Assembly: GCF_040448675.1 (NCBI RefSeq)
Contig: NZ_CP159289.1
Coordinates: 5,315,001 to 5,379,000 of the forward strand
DNA length: 64,000 bases
DNA from: Dyadobacter sp. 676
Lineage (GTDB): Bacteria; Bacteroidota; Bacteroidia; Cytophagales; Spirosomataceae
Reading direction: 5' to 3'
Part shown: piece after piece, positions 33,982-42,060 of the stretch
How the letters are laid out: each line of letters begins with the position of its first letter
Numbering within the stretch: the first letter of the stretch is position 1
The notes under the pieces: model-generated
Databases searched by the model: none
What the model was told of the DNA's origin: nothing
The model's input: only the letters and a program-made list of their open reading frames with translations
Translations under genes and position numbers: made by a program

Positions 33982-34989
33982 CTATTTCACCGTCCGCTTT
34001 GCCCAGTTAAAGATGGTGGAGTACACTTCGTCGCGGACGGGCTGTTTGGAAAGCACCAGATCGTGCATGCCGCCCTGAACCGCCTGGATGCTGTATTGTC
34101 CGATGATGTTCTGCGCCTGCCGGGCGATGTCCTCCACATTCAGCACCGCGTCGCCGGCGAAGAAAACATCGCTCCATTTCTTTTCGTCGATGGATTTGGC
34201 CGAGTGCAGTACCAGTACGGGTTTATCGATTTGAATGCCCTGGGAAACGCGCTCCTGGCCGTTATGTACCGCCCGTATCCAACCCAGATTTACCGGAGGG
34301 GCGATGAATGGCTTCAAGCCCAGGCTGTACGACCATTCGCCATGCGCGGTAATGTGCAGGCTCTCGCCATAAAGCGGGTTCAGGCCCAGGTCGAAGTTCG
34401 TTTCCGGATGTTTTTCGGCCCGTTTAAGAAGCAACGGCAGGGCTGTTTTTTTAAGACCGGATTTGATATTTAATGCAAACATCGGGCTATTGAGCAGCAC
34501 CGCGTCGAATTGCTCGCGGCCTGTCCGTTCGCTTGCATAGAGCGATACGACCAGCCCCCCGAGGGAATGCCCGCTCAGAAGCACCTTCCCGTTTCCTTCG
34601 CTTTTGATAACCGCCAATGCCGTGTCGATATCGGCGTAATATTCGGAAAGGTCCCTTACGTTATTGAATTTCTGATGGCTCAGCCACGACCGCCCGCATT
34701 TGCGCAGATCGACGGCGTAAAAATTGAAACCTTCCCGGATGTACCGCTCGGCCATTTCCTCCTGGAAGAAATAGTCGTTGAAACCGTGAACGTAAAGTAC
34801 CGCTTTGGTACTTTTTTCCGGTGTAGTTTTCCGAATGATGGTGCAGGTTACGCTGCCTTCGTAATCGGAGGGCTGCACGATCGTCGCCTGTTTGAAGCCT
34901 TTGCCCATCAAATCTGCAAAATAGGTGACCTGCGCCTGGGCTGCGCCGGCGGAAATCACGATGAGGAGAGCAACGAGGCGGTGTTTCAT
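33982..34989 (-). CDS. Secreted alpha/beta hydrolase (monoacylglycerol-lipase-like)
   Basis: From MKHRLVALLIVISAGAAQAQ, 335 residues with a clear signal peptide; the upstream in-frame extension is not conserved-looking. The hydrolase core shows VLYVHGFNDYFF (oxyanion region), YAVDLRKCGRS, nucleophile VLLSGHSLGGLVVSLYASE, and late acid/His blocks PVLVLHSAKSIDEKKW and AVQGGMHDLVLS. It resembles serine aminopeptidase S33/monoglyceride lipases. It lies 68 nt upstream of the response regulator on the same strand and diverges from the dipeptidase. Confidence 0.88.
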   Translation of the reverse strand: MKHRLVALLIVISAGAAQAQVTYFADLMGKGFKQATIVQPSDYEGSVTCTIIRKTTPEKSTKAVLYVHGFNDYFFQEEMAERYIREGFNFYAVDLRKCGRSWLSHQKFNNVRDLSEYYADIDTALAVIKSEGNGKVLLSGHSLGGLVVSLYASERTGREQFDAVLLNSPMFALNIKSGLKKTALPLLLKRAEKHPETNFDLGLNPLYGESLHITAHGEWSYSLGLKPFIAPPVNLGWIRAVHNGQERVSQGIQIDKPVLVLHSAKSIDEKKWSDVFFAGDAVLNVEDIARQAQNIIGQYSIQAVQGGMHDLVLSKQPVRDEVYSTIFNWAKRTVK

Positions 34990-35210
34990 AGGGAGTTTTC
35001 GCAAATCAGGCGTAAATATAAAACCTGTAATACCTCCCGGCAACTTTGCGTAACGCGGCGCGACATATCGGTTAAAAGTTTTCATAGAATCCTGCGCAGG
35101 ATATTTTGGAAAATAGCAGGGAAAGCGGCGGCACAATTGATAATCCGGAAAAAAAGGATCAACTTATAAACAGCAAATATTCCTTTACCAATCACCAATT
35201 ATTCCCAAAA

Positions 35211-36419
35211 ATGAAAAGATTTTTACTGCTGTTACTCGTTCCTGCGTTCACGCACGCGCAACTCGCACCACCTGTGATGTCGGACAAGGCCAGGAGGATC
35301 CACGAGGCCGCGCTGACCATCGACACCCACGCCGACGTGCCTATCAATATGATGAAACCCGGCTTCGATGTGGCCGTCGAACACGATTTTGAAAAGGACC
35401 GCTCCCAGATCGATTTCCCCCGGATGATCCGGGGTGGAATGGACGGAATGTTTTTCGCCGTGTATCTCGGCCAGGGCAAGCGTACCGAGGAAGCCAACGC
35501 CGAAGCCAAAAAGAAAGCACTCGCCATTTTTGACAAGATACACGAAGCGGTGAAAGCCAATCCGGCCGTTTGTGGATTGGCTACGACGTCCAAAGACGCC
35601 TATCGACTTCAAAAAGAAGGCAAGCGCGCCGTTTTCATCGGTATGGAAAACGGCTGGCCTATCGGCAGGGATTTGTCCAATCTTAAATTCTACTATGATC
35701 TCGGGCTGCGCTACGTTACCCTTTCGCATTCGCTGAACAACGATATTTGCGACTCTTCAACCGACGGCGACGGCCCCGAGCACAACGGATTGAGCAAATT
35801 CGGGGAGGAAGTGGTGAAAGAAATGAACCGACTGGGTATTATGGTGGACATTTCGCACGTTTCCGACTCGACTTTTTACGACGTGATCAAACTTACGAAA
35901 GCACCTGTGATCGCTTCCCATTCATCGTGCAGGACATTGTGCGACGTGCCGCGGAATATGACCGACGATATGATCAAAACACTGGCCAAAAATGGCGGCG
36001 TAATCCAGATCAACTTTGTGCCGGGCTTTGTGAAAAAACCTTCGGAACCGCATGAAATGTCGCTGAAAGCCTTACGGTTAAAGATCCGTCAGACCGACCT
36101 CTCCGATGCGGACAAGCAGGCGCTGCGCGATGAGATGAAGGCGATAGGCGAGAAGTATAAGTCGGATATGCCAACCGTGCAGGACGCGGTTGACCATATC
36201 GAGCACGTTATCCGGCTTACCAGCGTGGACCACGTAGGCATTGGCATGGATATGGATGGCGGCGGGGAGGTAATAGGCTTGCAGGATGTGAGCCAAATCG
36301 GCGCCATTACGGAGGAACTGGTCAAAAGAGGTTATTCTGCGCAGGATATCGAAAAGATCTGGGGCGGCAACATCATGCGTGTTCTGGATCAGGCAGAAAG
36401 GGTCGCCGGTAATCTCTGA
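35211..36419 (+). CDS. Membrane dipeptidase (M19, renal dipeptidase family)
   Basis: A 402-residue exported zinc peptidase. MKRFLLLLLVPAFTHAQ is the signal peptide and fixes the start. The M19 ligands are visible: LTIDTHADVP (His-x-Asp), FIGMENGWPIG (bridging Glu), LSHSLNNDICDSS (His), PVIASHSSCRTLCDVPRNM (His) and HVGIGMDMDGGG (Asp). It cleaves dipeptides, including D-amino-acid forms, in the periplasm. It stands alone, divergent from the lipase-like gene by ~220 nt. Confidence 0.93.
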   Translation: MKRFLLLLLVPAFTHAQLAPPVMSDKARRIHEAALTIDTHADVPINMMKPGFDVAVEHDFEKDRSQIDFPRMIRGGMDGMFFAVYLGQGKRTEEANAEAKKKALAIFDKIHEAVKANPAVCGLATTSKDAYRLQKEGKRAVFIGMENGWPIGRDLSNLKFYYDLGLRYVTLSHSLNNDICDSSTDGDGPEHNGLSKFGEEVVKEMNRLGIMVDISHVSDSTFYDVIKLTKAPVIASHSSCRTLCDVPRNMTDDMIKTLAKNGGVIQINFVPGFVKKPSEPHEMSLKALRLKIRQTDLSDADKQALRDEMKAIGEKYKSDMPTVQDAVDHIEHVIRLTSVDHVGIGMDMDGGGEVIGLQDVSQIGAITEELVKRGYSAQDIEKIWGGNIMRVLDQAERVAGNL

Positions 36420-36545
36420 TCCCGTTTTTAGCGGCGTCCCGGACGTTAAAGGAGGACTAAAAAATATATACATTTTAATAAATAGTTTAATAAAATTGTA
36501 AATCTTACGTCCTCGAACAGATTACACTTAATTGAAGAATTACAA

Positions 36546-38552
36546 ATGGCTAAGTCAACCGGAAAGAAAAAAACAAACGCAACCATCGATCCCGCCGAAG
36601 ACGCCGGCATCCCTGTCGCGGCCCAATCGGTGAATGCTGTGGAAACAATTAGCCGTTTTACAGACTTCGATATACACCTGTTCCGTCAGGGAAAGCATTA
36701 CAAGCTTTACGATAAGCTGGGCTCGCATGTGATGGAGGTTAACGGGGTGGTAGGGACCTATTTCGCGGTTTGGGCACCCAACGCGACCTACCTGTCGGTG
36801 ATAGGGAACTTCAATGGCTGGAACCACGGCAGTCATTCGCTGGCGCCCCGGTGGGACAGTTCGGGAATTTGGGAAGGCTGGATACCGAATGTGGGGGTAG
36901 GAGAGGTTTACAAATACTACATTATCTCACAGAACGGGCAGCATCTCGAAAAGTCGGACCCTTTTGCGCTCTGGTGCGAGGTAGCGCCTAGGACGGCTTC
37001 CATCGTTTGGGATACCTGGTATGAATGGGGGGACGCCGAATGGATGAAGGTGCGCAAGGAAAAGAACAAGCTGAACGCACCGATCTCCGTCTATGAAGTG
37101 CATCTGGGCTCCTGGCAGCGCGACCCGTCGAACCCCGAGCGGCATTTGACCTACAAGGAAATCGCGGCGGGCCTGGTGCCCTATGTAAAGGAAATGGGCT
37201 TTACGCACGTGGAGTTTATGCCGGTGATGGAACATCCCTATGCGCCGTCGTGGGGGTACCAGATAACAGGCTATTTTTCATGCTCGTCGCGCATGGGCAC
37301 GCCGCAGGAACTGATGTACCTGGTCGACCAGTTGCACCAGGCGGGCATCGGCGTGTATATGGACTGGGTACCTTCGCATTTCCCGGGTGATTTGCACGGC
37401 CTGTTCCGTTTCGACGGCACGGCGCTTTACGAGCATGAAGACCCGCGCAAAGGTTACCATCCCGACTGGAAAAGCTATATTTTCAATTATGGCAGAAATG
37501 AGGTCCGCTCGTTTTTGATCAGTAACGCTATTTTCTGGCTCGACCGGTATCATTCCGACGGCTTGCGCGTGGATGCGGTGGCCTCGATGCTCTACCTGGA
37601 TTATTCCCGCAAGCACGGGGAATGGATCCCGAACGAATTTGGCGGCAGGGAGAACCTGGAAGCGATATCGCTCCTGCGGGAAATGAACGTGGCCGTTTAT
37701 ACCGAATTCCCCGACATACAAACCATTGCCGAGGAATCGACCGCATTCCCGGGCGTATCGCGGCCTGTTTTTGTGGGAGGCCTGGGCTTCGGTATGAAGT
37801 GGATGATGGGCTGGATGAACGATACTTTGAAGTATTTCGAAAAAGACCCCACATTCAGAAAGTGGCATCAGGACCAGCTCACTTTCAGTCTGGTATATGC
37901 GTTTTCTGAAAATTTTATGCTCCCATTCTCGCACGACGAGGTGGTGTATGGCAAGAAATCGCTGATCAACAAGATGCCGGGCGATGAATGGCAGCGGTTT
38001 GCGAACCTGCGCCTGATGTTCACGTATATGTTCACCCACCCGGGCACGAAGCTGATGTTTATGGGCGGGGAGTTCGGGCAGACTTCGGAATGGAACTTCC
38101 AGCAGAGTCTCGACTGGCATTTGCTCGAATTTGCGCCGCATAAGGGCATGAGCGAATGTGTAAAAGCGCTGAACAGGCTTTACAAGGAAGAGCCGGCACT
38201 TTTCGACTACTCATTCTCGCATGACGGCTTTGAATGGATCGATACCCAGGACCGGGAAAATTCGGTGCTGGTGTACGCAAGAAAATCCTCGGACCCGTCG
38301 CGCAACCTTATTATCGCGCTCAATCTCACACCGGTGCCGCGAAAAGGTTACCGTGTAGGCGTTATTTCGGAGGGAACCTGGCAGGAGATATTCAATTCGG
38401 ACGCGGAACAATTCGGCGGAAGCGGCATCATCAATTACGATCCGGTGACCGCACAAGTGCACCAGTGGCACGGGAAGGCCCATTCGCTGATCCTCGATCT
38501 GCCACCGCTGGGTGCTGTCGTGCTTCGGAAAGTGGCACAGAAACAAAAATAG
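36546..38552 (+). CDS. glgB: 1,4-alpha-glucan branching enzyme
   Basis: A 668-residue GH13 enzyme that introduces alpha-1,6 branches into glycogen. An N-terminal CBM48-like domain (FAVWAPNATYLSVIGNFNGWN, ~residues 78-97) precedes the barrel. Catalytic regions are DWVPSHFPGD (region I), GLRVDAVASMLYLDY (nucleophile Asp), TIAEESTAFPGVSRP (acid Glu) and LPFSHDEVVYGKKSL (His-Asp). A C-terminal beta domain follows. The first ~45 residues are a charged, low-complexity extension (KSTGKKKTNATID). It is a single gene here, with two terminators downstream. Confidence 0.95.
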   Translation: MAKSTGKKKTNATIDPAEDAGIPVAAQSVNAVETISRFTDFDIHLFRQGKHYKLYDKLGSHVMEVNGVVGTYFAVWAPNATYLSVIGNFNGWNHGSHSLAPRWDSSGIWEGWIPNVGVGEVYKYYIISQNGQHLEKSDPFALWCEVAPRTASIVWDTWYEWGDAEWMKVRKEKNKLNAPISVYEVHLGSWQRDPSNPERHLTYKEIAAGLVPYVKEMGFTHVEFMPVMEHPYAPSWGYQITGYFSCSSRMGTPQELMYLVDQLHQAGIGVYMDWVPSHFPGDLHGLFRFDGTALYEHEDPRKGYHPDWKSYIFNYGRNEVRSFLISNAIFWLDRYHSDGLRVDAVASMLYLDYSRKHGEWIPNEFGGRENLEAISLLREMNVAVYTEFPDIQTIAEESTAFPGVSRPVFVGGLGFGMKWMMGWMNDTLKYFEKDPTFRKWHQDQLTFSLVYAFSENFMLPFSHDEVVYGKKSLINKMPGDEWQRFANLRLMFTYMFTHPGTKLMFMGGEFGQTSEWNFQQSLDWHLLEFAPHKGMSECVKALNRLYKEEPALFDYSFSHDGFEWIDTQDRENSVLVYARKSSDPSRNLIIALNLTPVPRKGYRVGVISEGTWQEIFNSDAEQFGGSGIINYDPVTAQVHQWHGKAHSLILDLPPLGAVVLRKVAQKQK

Positions 38553-38554
38553 TT

Positions 38555-38600
38555 CGGCAGACAGGCAACGATGAAATGGCTTATGCGTGTCTGCCGTTTA
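38555..38600 (+). terminator. Terminator hairpin immediately after glgB
   Basis: CGGCAGACA (38555-38563) pairs with TGTCTGCCG (38588-38596), followed by TTTACTT. It begins 3 nt after the stop. Confidence 0.65.
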
Positions 38601-38622
38601 CTTAATTCACCGATGATCTTGC

Positions 38623-38654
38623 GGCAGAGGCTCAGGTCTCTGCCTTATTTTTTT
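38623..38654 (+). terminator. Second terminator, T-rich
   Basis: GGCAGAG (38623-38629) pairs with CTCTGCC (38638-38644), followed by TTATTTTTTT. With the hairpin just before it this makes a tandem terminator for glgB. Confidence 0.7.
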
Positions 38655-38661
38655 ACCTTTG
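38654..38661 (+). promoter_or_regulatory. Possible -7 box TACCTTTG
   Basis: Matches the Bacteroidota -7 consensus TAnnTTTG, 23 nt before the ATG of the next gene. No clear TTG lies at the right distance upstream, so the call is weak. Confidence 0.4.
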
Positions 38662-38683
38662 CCGATCAAAACATCACGGGCCA

Positions 38684-39364
38684 ATGAAAAGCATTCGATT
38701 AGTAGTACTTTTTGTTTTTTTTATTTCAGTAAAATCATTTTCTCAGGATTTCTCCCGCGTTACATCTGGCATCGACCTTGGCCTGGGCTATCAGGACAAA
38801 GTTTGGGTGCCATCCGTTACATATCATCAGGAGTTGAGTCTCAGTAACTTCCCATGGTTCAGGATAGGCTGGGGCGTGCGCGGCTGGGGCTATTATGCCG
38901 GCCGCACCGATATGCTTCCCAAAACCAGCGCCCTCAACGCGGATACGCTTAAGTTCGGAAAAATCTCAACGAACGGCGCCAGTTTCCTGCTGGGGGCTAA
39001 TGTCAGGCTATGGAAATTCGATATCGGCGCAAACACTGATCTTTTCGGCATCGCGTTCGGTTTGAAACGCAGCGCGCTATACGCCGGCGGCGGGCTATCC
39101 GGGAAGGGCGGCGACCATTATAATTCGTACCTGAAAAGCGGCCCGGCCACGCTGAACGCATTACCGCTTTTCATGGACAAACAAAACGGGCAGTCGGAAG
39201 CATATGTCCGTTTTTGGATTACCGACCGGATAGGCGTAAAAGTAGCCTTTGTGCATGGCCGGGTAACGTACGCCTCGCCCGAAAAGCTCATCAACCGGCA
39301 GACGCGCTACTCGACCACCTATGGCGTTCCTTACGTGGCGTTGGCGTTTCCGCTATATAACTAA
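38684..39364 (+). CDS. Exported protein, probable outer-membrane beta-barrel
   Basis: A 226-residue protein with signal MKSIRLVVLFVFFISVKSFSQ. The mature part alternates aromatic/hydrophobic strands with turns (SNFPWFRIGWGVRGWGYYAG, FLLGANVRLWKFDIGAN, RIGVKVAFVHGRVTYA) and ends in YVALAFPLYN, an aromatic-rich C-terminal strand. This fits a small barrel, but I recognise no named family. It lies 23 nt before the Nudix gene on the same strand. Confidence 0.75.
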   Translation: MKSIRLVVLFVFFISVKSFSQDFSRVTSGIDLGLGYQDKVWVPSVTYHQELSLSNFPWFRIGWGVRGWGYYAGRTDMLPKTSALNADTLKFGKISTNGASFLLGANVRLWKFDIGANTDLFGIAFGLKRSALYAGGGLSGKGGDHYNSYLKSGPATLNALPLFMDKQNGQSEAYVRFWITDRIGVKVAFVHGRVTYASPEKLINRQTRYSTTYGVPYVALAFPLYN

Positions 39365-39387
39365 ATCACCGATATACTCATTGGCTT

Positions 39388-40059
39388 ATGGCAGAGAATC
39401 TGACGGATTCCCATAAATATAACCTCTGGAAAAACCGGCTGACAGCGAACGGTCTGGATATCCACAGGATAGACGAACTTTATACACGCCGCAACGGTCA
39501 TGGCGAAGTGCTGTTCTCGCTGCTGTACACCGACGCCACTACGCCCGAAGGGAATAAAATCCCGCCCATTTGCTTTTTGAAAGGCGAGGTGGTGAGTGTT
39601 CTGGTCTGTTTCATCGATGTGGTTTCCAGGGAAAAATACCTTCTTCTGGTGCAGCAACGCCGCATCTGCGACGGCTCGATGACCTACGAGCACCCTGCCG
39701 GCATGCTCGACAGCGAAAGCGATGCCGCCTCCGTAGCCGCACGCGAAGTTTTCGAGGAAACCGGTATTGCCGTCGATAAATCGCAGCTGATCAGTGTTAA
39801 CAGCGAGCCCTTCTACCCCTCGACCGGCACCAGCGACGAGGCCATGTACATGTTTTATTGCGAGCTGGAACTCACTTCGGAAGCGATCCGGTCCTATCAC
39901 GATACCGTCCAGGGCCTGTTATCGGACCACGAATACATCAAAACCTACGTTGTACCTTTCGAAGAGGGCCACAAACTGATCACGAACGTAAACGGCGTGT
40001 TGCTGGATTATCTTTATCTGAAGAGCGTGGGCGACTGGGAGTTACTGAAAAAGTTGTGA
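39388..40059 (+). CDS. Nudix hydrolase
   Basis: A 223-residue protein of the ADP-ribose-pyrophosphatase-like Nudix group. The Nudix box reads GMLDSESDAASVAAREVFEETGI. The REVxEExGI part is canonical, while the first Glu of GX5E is shifted by one position (Ser where Glu is usual, Glu just before). The upstream strand LVQQRRICDGSMTYEHPAG leads into it as in NudF-like enzymes. It would hydrolyse nucleoside diphosphate derivatives in the cytoplasm. It follows the barrel gene by 23 nt. Confidence 0.9.
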   Translation: MAENLTDSHKYNLWKNRLTANGLDIHRIDELYTRRNGHGEVLFSLLYTDATTPEGNKIPPICFLKGEVVSVLVCFIDVVSREKYLLLVQQRRICDGSMTYEHPAGMLDSESDAASVAAREVFEETGIAVDKSQLISVNSEPFYPSTGTSDEAMYMFYCELELTSEAIRSYHDTVQGLLSDHEYIKTYVVPFEEGHKLITNVNGVLLDYLYLKSVGDWELLKKL

Positions 40060-40098
40060 TTCCGGCAGCAAAAATTTACAAACAAAATAGGGCCTGAT

Positions 40099-40130
40099 TT
40101 GGTCAAGATTCAAAATAGGAGCTATATTTG
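40099..40130 (+). promoter_or_regulatory. Bacteroidota promoter of tRNA-Arg
   Basis: TTG at 40099-40101 and a perfect TATATTTG (TAnnTTTG) at 40123-40130, spaced by 21 nt, about 30 nt before the tRNA 5' end. This is the primary-sigma promoter form of the phylum. Confidence 0.8.
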
Positions 40131-40160
40131 CACCCCAATAAGGCCTAAAAGCCAACAAGC

Positions 40161-40232
40161 GCACCCGTAGTTCAATGGATAGAATTATGGTTTCCGGTAC
40201 CATCGATAGGGGTTCGAATCCCTTCGGGTGCA
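40161..40232 (+). tRNA. tRNA-Arg (anticodon CCG)
   Basis: A 72-nt cloverleaf. Acceptor GCACCCG (40161-40167) pairs with CGGGTGC (40225-40231) and A40232 is the discriminator. The D arm has GTTC/GAAT, the anticodon arm ATGGT-TTCCGGT-ACCAT gives anticodon CCG (codon CGG), and the T arm has GGTTCGAATCC. CCA is not encoded. It has its own promoter and terminator and marks the left edge of the accessory region. Confidence 0.95.
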
Positions 40233-41747
40233 CTTGGAGGGATTTCTTCGTGAAATCCCTCTTTTTTATTGAAAATGAGTAGTTCTTTTTGCTTCATTTT
40301 CAATGTATTATGGGTGAGTAGTTCCATCATGGTAGGTGTTCGATAGGTGCCATTTTCATAGTAAAGATTGTTATCGAACACCAGAGAAATAACCTCTCTT
40401 TTTTTGCAAGCTGTTAGCACTGGCAAAAATTTCCGGAATATCGGTTAACAGGTGCAGGCTTCTTTTGATTTTCAAAGATGCTTCATTTTGGCCCTTACCT
40501 AACAAACCAATGGCCGCCTTCAGGCTGGTAATTTCGAATGTGTACTCTGAATGCCATCTCTGGTAGGTATCGCGTTTAATTTCATTTTTGATCCATTTTT
40601 CTTCGACGGTCAATAATTTTGCCTGGGTTTGCTCCAGAAGCTTTTTCTTCTCAGCCACAAGTAGCAGATTTGATTGGCGTTGCTTGTCAATCGTTTGCTG
40701 GCAGCTATTCATGACCGATTTCAAACGGGCGGCAGAAAGGCTCATTAAACTCAACGCAGCCAGTAACTGCTCATGGGCCTTTTTTGCACTGATGTTGTTG
40801 TGCCCGGTAAATTTACATTTGTAGTAGTAAAAGTATTTCCCCGATTTGCCACGAGAAGCTGCGCCCGTTAACGGTTGTCCGCAATGGCACCTGAGAAGTC
40901 CTCTTAGCGGAATTTCGTCGTCGATTACTGTTCTTTGTTTCGAGGGCTTTTTCATCTTGCGTTGAACCAACTGCCAACTTGCCCAGTCTATAATGGGTTC
41001 GTGCGTGGCAGGAAATAAACCTCCGGGATATTCTTTGAAAGGTTCTGCATACAGCATTCCTGCGTAGGCCGGATTTGAAAGGATTCTCTCGATGGCCATA
41101 TTTCCCTTCCGATCATGCCCCAGCAGACGCGCTTGCTTCTTGATCAGGTACAAAGGAACATTTTTAAGATAAGCCTCGAAGATATACCTGATAATTGGGG
41201 CTTCCCTTTCATCGATGACCAAACGCCTTTGTTTGCGTTCGCCTTCCTTTTTATATCCGAATGGCGCATGACTATATACATAGCGCCCCTCTTTTGCCTT
41301 AGCAGTATAAAGTCCTCCTCTTACCTTGATGCTTCTATTTATATTGTCCTCCTCAGCAAGGAGTAATTGCAGACCTGCCCTAAAAAAGCTTCCAGGAGTG
41401 TCATAGTCAAAAGTGATTCCTTCTGAGACGCTGACAACTTGAATATTGTATTTTCTCTGCAGGTTTTTAACCATGCTCATTGCTTCCCCTGCATCGCGGC
41501 TGAATCGGTCCAGTTGATCGACCAGTAAATAGTCGACATGCCTGAAATGTTTGGCAATGAACTGTTGAAGCTTGATGAAGTCCGGGCGATCGAAGGTTTT
41601 GGCGCTCTTGCCCCGGTCAATGAATGTGTCAACAAGTTCCACACCGTTGACTTTAAGCCACTGGTCGGTATACAGTTCTTGTCGTTCGATTGAGCTGTTA
41701 CTTTGGCCCACCTGGCTAAAGCGCAAATATCTGATTGCCCGTTTCAT
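40172..41747 (-). pseudogene. Serine recombinase, frameshifted near C-terminus
   Basis: A resolvase-type recombinase beginning MKRAIRYLRFSQVGQSNSS (catalytic Ser11) with DQLDRFSRD (Arg), followed by a Recombinase domain (APFGYKKEGERKQRRLVID) and a zinc ribbon (LLRCHCGQPLTGAASRG...YYKC) and a coiled coil. At T7 (40399-40405; A7 on the coding strand) the frame breaks after ANSLQKK. With one A fewer it reads SLQKREVISLVFDNNLYYENGTYRTP, matching the end of the second recombinase (LYYEKGSYRTP). Beyond that, its tail runs antisense through the terminator and tRNA-Arg, so the last ~20 residues are not native sequence. It would integrate or excise an element. Confidence 0.85.
40237..40267 (+). terminator. 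Terminator of tRNA-Arg
   Basis: A perfect 10-bp stem GAGGGATTTC (40237-40246) with GAAATCCCTC (40252-40261), 5-nt loop, followed by T6. Confidence 0.9.
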
Positions 41748-42060
41748 GAATTCTGAAATAAAGGTCCCAAGACAATTTCAATTTAATGAATTTTATGCTT
41801 TTCAGTTTTATTTTCCTGTACCCTGAATCGGGTTATCGATAGGGTTGTGATCGCTGTAGTGGTTGGACAATGGTTCTTATTCCTTTTTCAACTTTGGCGG
41901 CAGCGATTTGTTAGGTCCGTAGAATGCATGTCATCGCAATTCTTCTCGCGCTAAGTTATGAATGTTCGACAATTAAAACGAAATTTAGTGCATCAAAAAA
42001 AACGATTTTTTGTACTTCGTGAAGAACGAAGAATAATACAACAGCAAAAACGAAGTTAAT
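41748..42060 (+). promoter_or_regulatory. Intergenic region with putative operator of the Fic gene
   Basis: A 313-nt AT-rich gap between the divergent recombinase and Fic genes. It contains the inverted repeat CTTCGT-gaaga-ACGAAG (42015-42031), and the half-site ACGAAG recurs at 42050-42055 just before the start codon, with related AACGA words at ~41978 and ~42001. This arrangement suits an autoregulatory site for an AbiEi-like winged-helix protein. No RNA gene or further coding sequence is seen. Confidence 0.45.

Noticed and set aside
40161..40232. Duplicate tRNA 3' end marking the right side of an integrated element
   Set aside because: I did not see a second copy of the tRNA-Arg 3' sequence in the window, so no att pair can be claimed.
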